The notes under the pieces are model-generated. The model ran no database searches and was not told the DNA's origin. It saw only the letters and a list, made by a program, of their open reading frames with translations. The position numbers and the translations under genes were made by a program. This document shows, one piece after another, positions 1 through 8,255 of a stretch of DNA of 64,000 nucleotides (the first letter of the stretch is position 1; the number at the start of each line of letters is the position of its first letter). Origin of the DNA: Marinobacter nanhaiticus D15-8W (GTDB lineage: Bacteria; Pseudomonadota; Gammaproteobacteria; Pseudomonadales; Oleiphilaceae). The DNA lies in assembly GCF_036511935.1 (NCBI RefSeq), contig NZ_AP028878.1, positions 496,001 through 560,000 on the forward strand. Direction: 5' to 3'.

Positions 1-47
1 TCGATCCTGAAGAGGCGGTCGATCGTTCCTTTATGCCCGGCTCCTGA
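1..47 (+). CDS. C-terminal tail of a gene cut by the window edge (unknown)
   Basis: Frame 3 is open from the edge to a TGA at 45-47 and reads DPEEAVDRSFMPGS. This is an ordinary hydrophilic C-terminus in the same direction as the following oxygenase gene. Nothing identifies the family, and a short open frame at an edge can arise by chance. Confidence 0.3.
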   Translation, partial: DPEEAVDRSFMPGS

Positions 48-124
48 CAGGCACGGGCTGACACCGGAGTAGAAGCGGCAGGCGGCGGCTATGAAGTTCG
101 CCGCCAGGCATTGCTCCAATGACT

Positions 125-140
125 GACAGGGCAACCTGTC
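125..140. promoter_or_regulatory. Short perfect inverted repeat just upstream of the first gene's ribosome binding site
   Basis: GACAGG-GCAA-CCTGTC is a perfect 6-bp inverted repeat ending 9 bases before the ribosome binding site GGAGAAGG (149-156). It could be an operator or a small leader hairpin. It does not match the RutR-like palindromes at 9932 and 10008. Confidence 0.25.
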
Positions 141-160
141 CCACAGTTGGAGAAGGCAGT

Positions 161-1168
161 ATGAGCAACGCAACCAAGTACAGCATGAAAGAACTTGAGT
201 TTGAGAGCACCCTCGGTGGTGAGGGAACGGAAACCGACAGTCGCCAGATCCCGCTCATCGATCTAAGTGACTTTGTCCATCGACGGTCAGAAATAACCGA
301 GCAGCTCTGGGCTGCAGCATCGGACGTCGGGTTCTTCCAGTTGGTTAACCACGGCCTCGACGTGGAGAAGGTCAGGGACGCGTTCCGAATGGCCGAAGCT
401 TTCTTTGCGCTGGACACAGACATCAAGGCCCGGTTTCCGTTAAAGGAAGGTCTGAATACCGGTTGGGAATTCAGGTCACAGGTGCGACCCTCGACCGGCA
501 CTGCCGACGAGAAGGAATCGTTCCAGGTCACCTTACCCCACATGGACGACCTTTGGCCCGGCCAAACCACGGTGCCGGAGTTCCAGCGGATCATGCTGAA
601 TTTCGAGTACCAGGCCTGGCAGATCGGTATGGATATCCTGTCCTGCTTTGCGGATAAACTGGGTTTCGAGCGTGATTTCTTCACCTATGCCCACGACCGC
701 CGCTCGCCGGAGTACCAGAGCACCCTGCGCCTGCTGCACTACCTGCCGCTACCGGACAATGCCCAGATTGCTCCCGGTACCTGGCGCGCCGGCGCGCACA
801 CCGACTTCGACTGCCTCACTATGGTGTTCCAGAAAGAAGGCCAGTTCGGTCTGCAGGTCTGTCCCGGCAAGGATGCGCAAGGTCGCACGGACCAGGAGTG
901 GACCAGCGTGGTGCCGAGGGATGATGTTATCACCTGCAACATCGGCGACATGCTGATGCGCTGGAGCGATGACAAACTGAAGTCCACCCTGCACCGGGTC
1001 CGCATGCCCCGGCCGGGTGAATACCAGGGACCGCGCTACAGCATGGCGTTCTTCTGCCAGGCGAATAAGGACGTGATGATCCAGGGGCCGGAGAAAAAGT
1101 ATCCGGAGATATCGGCGCGGGATTACCTGTTGCAACGGATTAACGCTAACTTTGCTGCGAAGATGTAG
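161..1168 (+). CDS. 2-oxoglutarate/Fe(II)-dependent oxygenase, isopenicillin N synthase-like family
   Basis: This 335-residue protein belongs to the IPNS-like non-haem iron dioxygenases (COG3491 type). Its N-terminal DIOX_N-like part contains SDVGFFQLVNHG. The C-terminal jelly roll carries the Fe(II) ligands in AHTDFD (HxD) and in STLHRV (distal His). RYSMAF supplies the Arg-x-Ser that normally binds 2-oxoglutarate. The start at 161 is chosen because GGAGAAGG sits about 8 bases upstream; an in-frame ATG at 119 lacks such a site. The gene is alone on its strand and is followed by a strong terminator. The neighbouring genes are purine degradation, and the same family contains thymine-7-hydroxylase, so a nucleobase or related substrate is plausible. 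The substrate cannot be read from sequence. A family-mate lies at 19348. Confidence 0.85.
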   Translation: MSNATKYSMKELEFESTLGGEGTETDSRQIPLIDLSDFVHRRSEITEQLWAAASDVGFFQLVNHGLDVEKVRDAFRMAEAFFALDTDIKARFPLKEGLNTGWEFRSQVRPSTGTADEKESFQVTLPHMDDLWPGQTTVPEFQRIMLNFEYQAWQIGMDILSCFADKLGFERDFFTYAHDRRSPEYQSTLRLLHYLPLPDNAQIAPGTWRAGAHTDFDCLTMVFQKEGQFGLQVCPGKDAQGRTDQEWTSVVPRDDVITCNIGDMLMRWSDDKLKSTLHRVRMPRPGEYQGPRYSMAFFCQANKDVMIQGPEKKYPEISARDYLLQRINANFAAKM

Positions 1169-1200
1169 GGCGTTTCAGCGAAGGGTAGCGGACAACGAGG

Positions 1201-1231
1201 AAGCCCGCGCCGGGAGGTGCGGGCTTTTTTA
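1201..1231 (+). terminator. Rho-independent terminator of the first oxygenase gene
   Basis: AAGCCCGC (1201-1208) pairs with GCGGGCTT (1219-1226) around a 10-base loop, and a run of T follows directly. It lies 33 bases after the stop codon at 1168. Confidence 0.85.
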
Positions 1232-1237
1232 TTGGTT

Positions 1238-1380
1238 CATCGCGGATTAGCGTGACGGGAGTCCGGAGCCCTCCGCACGAGTCTTAAGACCATGGGCACC
1301 TTCGGAGCAGCCCGCCGGGCTGCCCATTCCCGCGATGCTTCGTGTTACGCGAATTCCCACTAAAGTGTGATGAACTTTTT
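1238..1380. repeat. Long dispersed repeat, copy lacking the palindromic core
   Basis: This stretch is similar along its length to 50724-50930. Shared blocks include CATCGC, CGTGACGGGA, CCCTCCGCAC, CATGGGC, the hairpin CAGCCCGCCGGGCTGCC, GATGCTT, GTTACGCG and AAAGTG. The other copy contains two inverted core units between GGGC and the CAGCCC hairpin. Here roughly 70 bases are missing, so the left flank joins TTCGGAGCAGCCC directly. No coding capacity is apparent. Confidence 0.75.
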
Positions 1381-1471
1381 TATGGCGTTGGAATGACATT
1401 CCATAGCGTGCTGGTGAGGCGAAACCGAACCGTACGGTTGCCCGGAATGGTCCCAAACCATGGGCACCGAA

Positions 1472-1564
1472 ATGTAGCAGACGCTTCAGCTTCTGAGCAG
1501 ACGGAAGGTCTGCCCGTATATCTCGGGCTCTGCGGGCCCTCCGAAGCTAGAGCATCGGCTACAT
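1472..1564. repeat. Paired palindromic repeat element (REPIN-like), locus A
   Basis: A forward core (1472-1497) begins ATGTAGC, has GCTTCAGCTTC at its centre and ends GAG. It is followed by the small hairpin CAGAC-GGAAG-GTCTG. An inverted, slightly diverged core occupies 1539-1564 and ends exactly where the puuD stop codon begins on the other strand. The two halves are about 41 bases apart. The same core recurs at 16296, 16340, 20320, 20405, 50788 and 50832. Confidence 0.8.
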
Positions 1565-2779
1565 CTACTTCTGTTCCTGCAGCCAATTCCCCAGCTTCTG
1601 CCGTTCCTCCGGCGTCATCCCCGTGGTATTCCCCAACGGCATGTACTGGGTTGTCACCGCAGCCTGCATGATCTGCGCACTGTGCTGTTTTACGGACGCC
1701 AACGACCCAAGGGCGATACCGGCCGGCGGCGCGTTGAAGGCCGGGTTGGAGGGACTTTCGGCATGGCACGTCTGGCAGTGGGTGCTGACCAGGTTCTGGA
1801 TATCGACATCGGTCACGGCGTTCTCTGCTCCGGCCGTCGCGGTTGCCGTTCCGGCGTGTTGACCAGTGGAAGGTGCCAGCACACCAATCAGGATGACCGT
1901 CAGGATCGCCGCGACCAGCAGAATCGAGGGACGATGCACCCCCCGATGGCGCAGATTGAAGAAGTGTCGCGCGAATGCGGTGATGAAACCGATAGCCGCC
2001 AGTATCGCCCAGCCATAGGTGTGGCTATAGAACAGGGGGTAGTGGTTGCTGATCATGATGAAGATGATCGGCAAGGTCAGGTAGTTGTTGTGAGTCGAGC
2101 GGATTTTTGCCAGTTCGGCCAGGCGGCCCACGTTTTCGCCCGGCTCCTCGCCTTTCTCAACGGCCGCGACCAGCGCGCGCTGGGAGGGCATGATGCCCAG
2201 GAACACGTTGCCCACCATGATGGTGCCGATAATCGCGCCCATATGGATATAGGCGCCACGGCCGGCGAAGATCTGGAACAGGGCCCAGTCGGCCACCAGA
2301 AGCAGGACGAACAGCACGGCGCCAAACGCCATACCATTTCGACCCAGCGGACCACGGATCAGGATCTCGTAGAGCGCCAGCATACCGCCGATAAAGCCGA
2401 GGCCGATCAGGGCTGCGGTGAAGGGCGTGAGCTCCGCCTTGGAGGCGTCGATCAGGTAGCCGGGCGAACCGATGTAGTAGACGACAAACAGCAGCGCCAG
2501 ACCGCTGAGCAGTGTGCTGTAGGCCTCCCACTTGAACCAGTGAAGCACCGGCGGCATTTCCTCGGGCCCGAGCCGGTACTTGGCCACCTCGTAGAAACCA
2601 CCGCCGTGGATGGCCCAGAGGTCGCCCTTGATGCCCTTCTCCTTTTTCCACTCCGGTGGCTCGCGCAGATGGTTGTCGAGCCAGATGAAATAGAACGAAG
2701 CGCCAATCCAGGCGACACCGGCAATCACATGAAACCAGCGGACAATCAGGCTAAGCCATTCGCTGAGATACGCGGCCAT
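1565..2779 (-). CDS. puuD: Membrane-bound urate hydroxylase/oxidase with cytochrome c domain
   Basis: This 404-residue protein resembles PuuD-type urate oxidase, which oxidises urate to 5-hydroxyisourate. The N-terminal part is a multi-pass membrane domain (Urate_ox_N/DUF989 type), starting with VRWFHVIAGVAWIGASFYF. The C-terminal domain is a class I cytochrome c with CQTCH at residues 335-339 and a likely Met ligand in QYMPLG near residue 380. Electrons would therefore go to the respiratory chain rather than to O2 and peroxide, as in soluble uricase. The start at 2779 follows AAGGAG; the open frame extends further upstream without a better site. It is the last gene of the leftward purine operon, and its start overlaps the end of guaD by 29 bases, which suggests translational coupling. 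Confidence 0.9.
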   Translation of the reverse strand: MAAYLSEWLSLIVRWFHVIAGVAWIGASFYFIWLDNHLREPPEWKKEKGIKGDLWAIHGGGFYEVAKYRLGPEEMPPVLHWFKWEAYSTLLSGLALLFVVYYIGSPGYLIDASKAELTPFTAALIGLGFIGGMLALYEILIRGPLGRNGMAFGAVLFVLLLVADWALFQIFAGRGAYIHMGAIIGTIMVGNVFLGIMPSQRALVAAVEKGEEPGENVGRLAELAKIRSTHNNYLTLPIIFIMISNHYPLFYSHTYGWAILAAIGFITAFARHFFNLRHRGVHRPSILLVAAILTVILIGVLAPSTGQHAGTATATAGAENAVTDVDIQNLVSTHCQTCHAESPSNPAFNAPPAGIALGSLASVKQHSAQIMQAAVTTQYMPLGNTTGMTPEERQKLGNWLQEQK

Positions 2780-4172
2780 CGGCGAGGACTCCTTCTTTTG
2801 AATCGCGTTTTTCTGAACCGCAATGAGAGTCACGGTCGAACCGACAGTGGCCGGCAATATAGGTGCGTTGGATCACGCGGTCGTCGCCGAGCATCATGAG
2901 GTCGAACAGTCGCTCGAATAGATTCCTATCCTGTTCGTGCTTCATGGCCAGCACCGGCGTTGCGGTGGGATCGAGCACGATGAAATCCGCCGCCTTGCCG
3001 GCGGCGAAGTTGCCGATCTCGTTGTCCCGATGCAGCACCCGGGCGTTGCCGAGGGTGGCCAGGTAGAACGCCTGGAACGGCGTCAGCGACTGACCGCGTA
3101 ATTGGCAAACCTTATAGGCTTCGGCCATCGTCGGTAGTAGCGACAGGCTCGTGCCCCCGCCGACATCGGTCGCAAGGCCGAGGGTTACACCGGCGTCGTG
3201 GGCACTTTTGAGATCGAACAGGCCGCTGCCAAGGAAGGTGTTCGACGTCGGGCAAAACGCAACGCGCGCACCGGTATCCACCAGGCGCCGACGGTCGTGG
3301 TCGTCGATGTGTATACCGTGGGCTAGCACCGCGCGGTCGTTCAGCAAACCGTAGTGGGCATAGACGTCCAGGTAGTCGGACCTATCCGGAAAGAGCTCTT
3401 TGACCCACTCTATTTCCGACAGATGCTCCGCCCAGTGGGTTTGCATCAGCACGCCCGGATTGTCGGCGACCAGTTTGCCCGCCAGTTCCAGCTGTCTGGG
3501 GGTGGACGTCGGGGCAAAGCGCGGTGTCACCGCATACTGCAGACGGCCCTTGTTATGCCAGCGGTCGATCAGCGCCTGGCTGTCACGGTGGCTGGCCACG
3601 GTCTCGTCCCGTAGTCCGTCCGGGGAGTTGCGATCCATCATTACCTTGCCGCCGGTAATCGCCTGCCCGCGCGCCTCGGCGGCTTCGAACAACGCGTCCA
3701 CTGATTGCGGATGGGACGTGCAGAACACCAGCGCTGCCGTGGTTCCGTGGCGGGATAGCTGGTCCAGGAAGAGAGCGGCCTGACTTTGGGCCCAACTGGT
3801 TTCCTGAAAGCGCGTTTCGGCGGGAAAGGTATATTTCTCCAGCCAGTCCAGCAATTGGGCGCCATAGCTGCCCATGACCCCGAGCTGGGGCAGGTGGATA
3901 TGCGTGTCGATAAAGCCCGGCAGGATCAGGTGATCGGGCCAGTGGGCGAGTTTGGTACCTTCCGGCAGGTGGGGCAACAGGTCTTCCGCGGGGCCTACGG
4001 CTTCGACGTGGCCGTCCTGTTCCACCAGCAGGCCATCCTCGAAATAGTCGTAGCTGCCGGGCGCGGGTGTGGTATCCAGGCCTGGATCTTCGAGAAAATG
4101 CAGCAGTGGTCCTCGGAAAGTCTGGACCGGTTTGCCGGGCGCCAGGTTCGCCAGCGGGTTGGGTGTTGTCAC
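2751..4172 (-). CDS. guaD: Guanine deaminase
   Basis: This 473-residue amidohydrolase converts guanine to xanthine and ammonia. Recognisable motifs are PGFIDTHIHLPQ (metal-binding HxH), the family signature LLDWLEKYTFPAE, a TSHPQSVDALFEAA segment, AHGIHIDD, and ALATDVGGGTSLS with the catalytic Asp. Length is somewhat above the usual 430-450 residues. The start is taken as the GTG at 4172, preceded by GGGAGC and 5 bases after the uraH stop. An upstream in-frame ATG at 4208 would overlap uraH and has no clear ribosome site. The 3' end overlaps puuD. It feeds xanthine to the XdhABC enzyme encoded in the same operon. Confidence 0.92.
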   Translation of the reverse strand: MTTPNPLANLAPGKPVQTFRGPLLHFLEDPGLDTTPAPGSYDYFEDGLLVEQDGHVEAVGPAEDLLPHLPEGTKLAHWPDHLILPGFIDTHIHLPQLGVMGSYGAQLLDWLEKYTFPAETRFQETSWAQSQAALFLDQLSRHGTTAALVFCTSHPQSVDALFEAAEARGQAITGGKVMMDRNSPDGLRDETVASHRDSQALIDRWHNKGRLQYAVTPRFAPTSTPRQLELAGKLVADNPGVLMQTHWAEHLSEIEWVKELFPDRSDYLDVYAHYGLLNDRAVLAHGIHIDDHDRRRLVDTGARVAFCPTSNTFLGSGLFDLKSAHDAGVTLGLATDVGGGTSLSLLPTMAEAYKVCQLRGQSLTPFQAFYLATLGNARVLHRDNEIGNFAAGKAADFIVLDPTATPVLAMKHEQDRNLFERLFDLMMLGDDRVIQRTYIAGHCRFDRDSHCGSEKRDSKEGVLADGRVSQRMA

Positions 4173-4177
4173 GTTGA

Positions 4178-4522
4178 TCAGCTCCCGCGATAAGTGGAGT
4201 AACCCCACTGGTTAAGGAGCAGCGGGACGTGGTAATGATCCTGGTCGGCGCTCACCGAGAAATCGATGGTAACCTGCGGGTAGAAACAGGGCTTGCCCTG
4301 AGCTTCGAAGTAGGCGCCTGTGGCAAATGTCAGGCGGTAGAGACCGGACGCCAGTGGGCCTTCGAACCATTGGCCGATGCGGCCGTCATCGTCGGTCGCG
4401 CCGTTGGCGATGGGGGTCCACTCATTACCGTTCTGGCCTTCGAGAGTGACAGCAACCCCAGCGGCTGGCCGGCCGCTGCCCAGGTCGAGGATATGGGTGG
4501 TGATAGGGGAACGTTCGCTCAT
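4178..4522 (-). CDS. uraH: 5-hydroxyisourate hydrolase (transthyretin-like)
   Basis: This 114-residue protein is the usual length of HIU hydrolases. It starts ITTHILDLGSGRPAAGV, which carries the conserved His of the active site, and ends NQWGYSTYRGS, the family C-terminal YRGS tetrapeptide. It hydrolyses 5-hydroxyisourate made by PuuD to OHCU in the cytoplasm. Its ATG overlaps the uraD stop codon (ATGA), so the two consecutive enzymes are translationally coupled. Confidence 0.95.
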   Translation of the reverse strand: MSERSPITTHILDLGSGRPAAGVAVTLEGQNGNEWTPIANGATDDDGRIGQWFEGPLASGLYRLTFATGAYFEAQGKPCFYPQVTIDFSVSADQDHYHVPLLLNQWGYSTYRGS

Positions 4523-5019
4523 ACCAGTTTATCCAGTCTCAGGTGGGTGATCTTGGCCTGCTCCCGGCCGGCGTTGAGGATTTCGTCGGCCCGGGTGTTT
4601 TCAAGGCGTTCTTCCAGGCGTACCAGCATTTCATCCGCAGACTTACCGGTGGCGCAGATGATGAAGATGAAGCCGAACTTCTCCAGGTAGGCATCATTGC
4701 CGTACTTCAGCTTCCGCAACACCTCATCACTGGCCAGGGAGGTGGATGACTGCTCGCCGCTGGCCAGGTCATGGGTATTGGCGAACTTGGCCTTGAGACT
4801 GGAGACATCGCCGATTTTCGGGTGTGCCTCGAAGGCTTCGAGCCAATCGTCGGTGGTCATTCCCGGCCAAAGGCGGTCAGCCTTCTCATGCAGGTCCTCG
4901 ACGCTTTCGAACGGACGGCTGGCGACCATACCCTGCACCCAGCGCGTAGCAGCGCAACAGGTACGCAGGGTCTCGGCGGCGCCAGCGTCACTCATCTGGT
5001 TGAGTCTTTCCAAAGACAT
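4519..5019 (-). CDS. uraD: OHCU decarboxylase
   Basis: This 166-residue protein is all-helical and matches 2-oxo-4-hydroxy-4-carboxy-5-ureidoimidazoline decarboxylase, which makes S-allantoin. The diagnostic motifs are FEAHPKIGD, with the catalytic His, SGEQSS, and FGFIFIICATGKSADEML. It lies directly after xdhC with no gap and overlaps uraH by 4 bases. Function follows from strong family motifs plus the complete surrounding pathway. Confidence 0.95.
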   Translation of the reverse strand: MSLERLNQMSDAGAAETLRTCCAATRWVQGMVASRPFESVEDLHEKADRLWPGMTTDDWLEAFEAHPKIGDVSSLKAKFANTHDLASGEQSSTSLASDEVLRKLKYGNDAYLEKFGFIFIICATGKSADEMLVRLEERLENTRADEILNAGREQAKITHLRLDKLV

Positions 5020-5895
5020 TCAGTCCTCCGTTTTCGAGGCCGCCGGTGCTGTGGCCGGGGTCTCGATCATCAGGTTTTTCAGGTTCGACCAGGATAGGCC
5101 GCGTCGCATGGGTTTATCTGTTGATGGACTGGCAATGCTCAGCAACTCGGCGGAAATAGACACCGCGACTTCCATGGGCCGCTTGCCGGGCACGTCTGAA
5201 CGGCCAACCGGGCAACGGATCTGCGTGATCGCCTCGTCCGTGAAGCCGCGGTGAGCCAATCGCTGACGAAAGCGTTCGGCTTTTGTGTCCGAACCGATCA
5301 GACCGATGGAGGCTGCACGACCGGCTTCGAGCAAGACGCGGCACAGATCGAAATCCAGTTGATGGTTATGGGTCAGGATCACCACATGGGCGTCCTCGCA
5401 TAGCGCTGCAGCGTCGCCCACGGGATCATCGGTGTGATGGCGCTTCACGTTGGCGGGTAATTCCGCGGGGAAACTCTCGGCCCGGCTATCCACCCAGGTG
5501 ATCTGCCAGGGCAGCTCGCCCATGATGGTGATGAGCGACTTCGCGACATGGCCGGCACCAAAGACCACCAGGCGGCCATCACCACCGGCATGGCCCTCCA
5601 TGAGTACGGCGACGCTGCCCCCACAGCATTGGCCCAGACTGGCTCCAAGGGGAAAGTGGCACATCTCGTAGGTGTAGTCGCGGGCGGCCAGGCGTTCCCG
5701 TGCCCGGGCAATGATGCGGTACTCCAGATGGCCACCGCCAATCGTGTCGTGGCTGTGCTCGCCGGTGACCACCATCTTGCTGGCCGGTTCCCGTGGTACG
5801 GAGCCGGTGACGCCCAGCACCGTCACCAGGACATAGGGCTCGCCGCGCTTCTCGCAGTCGGCAACTGCTTCATACCACGTCATGCGCTTTTGCAT
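5020..5895 (-). CDS. xdhC: Xanthine dehydrogenase accessory protein
   Basis: This 291-residue XdhC-family protein inserts the molybdenum cofactor, usually in its sulphurated form, into xanthine dehydrogenase; it is not part of the mature enzyme. The N-terminal part contains VTGSVPREPASKMVV and the cysteine-rich GQCCGGSVAV loop. The C-terminal Rossmann-like half has VVFGAGHVAKSL and ILTHNHQLDF. The chosen ATG (5895) follows GGGAGG and overlaps the end of xdhB; a second ATG 12 bases further also overlaps the xdhB stop. It is co-transcribed with the structural genes it serves. Confidence 0.93.
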   Translation of the reverse strand: MQKRMTWYEAVADCEKRGEPYVLVTVLGVTGSVPREPASKMVVTGEHSHDTIGGGHLEYRIIARARERLAARDYTYEMCHFPLGASLGQCCGGSVAVLMEGHAGGDGRLVVFGAGHVAKSLITIMGELPWQITWVDSRAESFPAELPANVKRHHTDDPVGDAAALCEDAHVVILTHNHQLDFDLCRVLLEAGRAASIGLIGSDTKAERFRQRLAHRGFTDEAITQIRCPVGRSDVPGKRPMEVAVSISAELLSIASPSTDKPMRRGLSWSNLKNLMIETPATAPAASKTED

Positions 5896-8255
5896 CGGGC
5901 ACCTCCCGTCTGGCCGTTTCGTGCCGCCCATTCACGGGTGGCGGTTACTGCGCCCAGTACGCGTTCGGGCGTTGCGGGCGTATCCAGTGGTGGGCTGAAG
6001 CCGTAGTTCGCCAGACTGGCAACGGCGTCCCGCAGCGCGCACCAGACGGAAATGCCCAGCATGAGTGGCGGTTCGCCGACGGCTTTGGAGCGGAAAACCG
6101 TGGCTTCACGGTTCGGGCTGTGGGCCAGGAGCGACACCCGGAAATCCGGCGGGGCGTCCGATACGGCGGGAATCTTGTAGGTGGCAGGCCCCGTGGTCAT
6201 CAACTGGCCCTGGTCGCTATAAACCAGTTCCTCGGTGGTCAGCCACCCCATGCCCTGTATGAAGCCGCCCTCGATCTGACCGATATCGATTGCCGGGTTC
6301 AGGGACTGCCCCACGTCGTGCAGGATATCGGTGCGGATCACCCGGTATTCGCCGGTCAGGGTGTCCACCACCACCTCAGAGCAGGCCGCCCCGTTGGCGT
6401 AATACAGGAACGGTCGGCCGTGACCGGTCTCGTGGTCGTAGTGAATCTTGGGGGTGGCGTAGAAACCGGTGGATGAGAGGGATACCCGCCCCATATAGGC
6501 CTGCTGGACGAACTCGGCCCAGTCAAAGGTCTGACCGCCGACGCGCACCTGGTTGTTGACGAATTCCACCGCATCGGCGGTGACACCGTAGGTTTCGACC
6601 GCAAAGTCCACCAGTCGCTGCTTGATCGTCTCGCAGGCATCGAGCGCGGCCATGCCGTTAAGGTCCGATCCGGAGGAGGCCGCTGTCGGCGAGGTGTTGG
6701 GCACCTTGTCCGTCCGTGTAGCGGAGACCTTGATGCGGTCGATATCCACCTGGAAGGCCGCCGCCACGACCTGGGCGATCTTGACGAATAGCCCCTGGCC
6801 CATTTCCGTACCGCCATGGTTGAGGTGAATGCTGCCGTCGGTGTAGACGTGTACCAGCGCACCGGCCTGGTTCAGGTGCTTTGCAGTAAATGAAATACCG
6901 AACTTCACCGGTGTGAGCGCCAGGCCGCGCTTCACCACGGGACTCTGGCGGTTGTACGCCGTGATTTCGGCCCGCCGCTGGCGGTAGTCGGAACTGGCTT
7001 CCAACTGTTCGATCAGTTCTGGCAGCACATGCTGTTCGATGGTCTGACCATAATGGGTGGTATCACGGCCCGGGCCGTAGAGATTGCGCTTGCGGACATC
7101 CAGCGGGTCGAGGTTGAGGTGGCGTGCAATGTCGTCCATGGCCCGCTCGATAATCATCATGCCCTGGGGGCCGCCGAAGCCGCGGAACGCGGTATTGGAG
7201 ACAGTATGGGTCTTGCAGCGATGGCCCACGACGCGGGCCTGGTCCAGATAATAGGCGTTGTCTGCATGGAACATGGCGCGGTCGACGATGGCGTCTGACA
7301 GGTCAGGCGAGAAACCGCAACGCCCGGCGACCATGATGTCGGCGCCCTTGATGAGGCCGTCATCGTCAAAGCCGAGGTCGTAGGTATTGTAGAAGTCATG
7401 GCGTTTGCCGGTACCCACCATGTCGTCGGTACGTGCCATACGGTACTTGACAGGATGACCGGTCGCGCGGGCGAGCAGAGCGGAAATACAGGCCAGAGGC
7501 GCCGCCTGGGTTTCCTTGCCGCCAAACCCGCCGCCCATGCGTCGCACCTCCACCTGCACCTCGTGGATCGGCAGCGCGAGTACCTCAGCGACCAGTTTCT
7601 GGACTTCGGACGGATGTTGGCTGGAGGTATGGACGAAGACGCCGGCATCTTCGGTCGGTTCGACCAGGCACACCTGCCCTTCCAGATAGAAGTGTTCCTG
7701 CCCACCCACGTGCATTTCCGCCTGAAGACGGTGCGGTGCACTCGCCAATGCCTGGTCCGGGTCGCCCCTTGACTGGGTGTGGGAGGGGCGGACGAAGAGT
7801 TGTTTTTCGAGCGCTGCCTCGGTGGTCAGCACGGCTTCCAACGGATCGTAATCGACTCGGGCCAGCCTGGCCGCCTGGCGGGCGGCGCGCAGTGAGGTGG
7901 CGGCCACCGCAAAGATCGGCTGACCCACATACTCGACACGTTCGCCAGCGAGGACCGGATCGCCAGGAAATACAGGGCCGATATCCGTGTGGCCGGGTAC
8001 GTCGCCCACCGTGACTACAGCGACAACGCCGGGATAGTCGCGTACGGCACTCAGGTCCATGGACTTGATGCGGGCATGGGCGACCGTGCCCTGGCCGACA
8101 GCGGCATGCAGCAGGCCTTCCGGTTCGGGCAGGTCATCGATATAACGCGCCTGGCCGCTGACGTGCTTCCACGCGCTGTCATGGGCGATGCCCAGCCCTG
8201 CCGTGCCACTCACGGTGGCGGGCGGTTTAAGTGGATTGGCCGGGAGCTTACGCAT
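5880..8255 (-). CDS. xdhB: Xanthine dehydrogenase, molybdopterin-binding subunit
   Basis: This 791-residue large subunit has the typical length. It begins with the aldehyde oxidase/xanthine dehydrogenase a/b hammerhead domain (HVSGQARYIDDLPEPEG), followed by the Mo-pterin domain. The latter carries RMGGGFGGKETQ, AFRGFGGPQGM and, near the C-terminus, VGEPPLMLG with the conserved active-site Glu. It oxidises hypoxanthine and xanthine to urate at the Mo centre. Its first codons overlap the end of xdhA by 8 bases, and its 3' end overlaps xdhC. No missing key residue was noticed. Confidence 0.95.
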   Translation of the reverse strand: MRKLPANPLKPPATVSGTAGLGIAHDSAWKHVSGQARYIDDLPEPEGLLHAAVGQGTVAHARIKSMDLSAVRDYPGVVAVVTVGDVPGHTDIGPVFPGDPVLAGERVEYVGQPIFAVAATSLRAARQAARLARVDYDPLEAVLTTEAALEKQLFVRPSHTQSRGDPDQALASAPHRLQAEMHVGGQEHFYLEGQVCLVEPTEDAGVFVHTSSQHPSEVQKLVAEVLALPIHEVQVEVRRMGGGFGGKETQAAPLACISALLARATGHPVKYRMARTDDMVGTGKRHDFYNTYDLGFDDDGLIKGADIMVAGRCGFSPDLSDAIVDRAMFHADNAYYLDQARVVGHRCKTHTVSNTAFRGFGGPQGMMIIERAMDDIARHLNLDPLDVRKRNLYGPGRDTTHYGQTIEQHVLPELIEQLEASSDYRQRRAEITAYNRQSPVVKRGLALTPVKFGISFTAKHLNQAGALVHVYTDGSIHLNHGGTEMGQGLFVKIAQVVAAAFQVDIDRIKVSATRTDKVPNTSPTAASSGSDLNGMAALDACETIKQRLVDFAVETYGVTADAVEFVNNQVRVGGQTFDWAEFVQQAYMGRVSLSSTGFYATPKIHYDHETGHGRPFLYYANGAACSEVVVDTLTGEYRVIRTDILHDVGQSLNPAIDIGQIEGGFIQGMGWLTTEELVYSDQGQLMTTGPATYKIPAVSDAPPDFRVSLLAHSPNREATVFRSKAVGEPPLMLGISVWCALRDAVASLANYGFSPPLDTPATPERVLGAVTATREWAARNGQTGGARCKSA

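Noticed and set aside
1682..2899. 405-codon open frame on the plus strand opposite puuD and the end of guaD
   Set aside because: It lies antisense to two genes with strong family motifs. Its product is rich in Gln, His, Asp and Arg without any domain, as expected of an antisense frame in GC-rich DNA.
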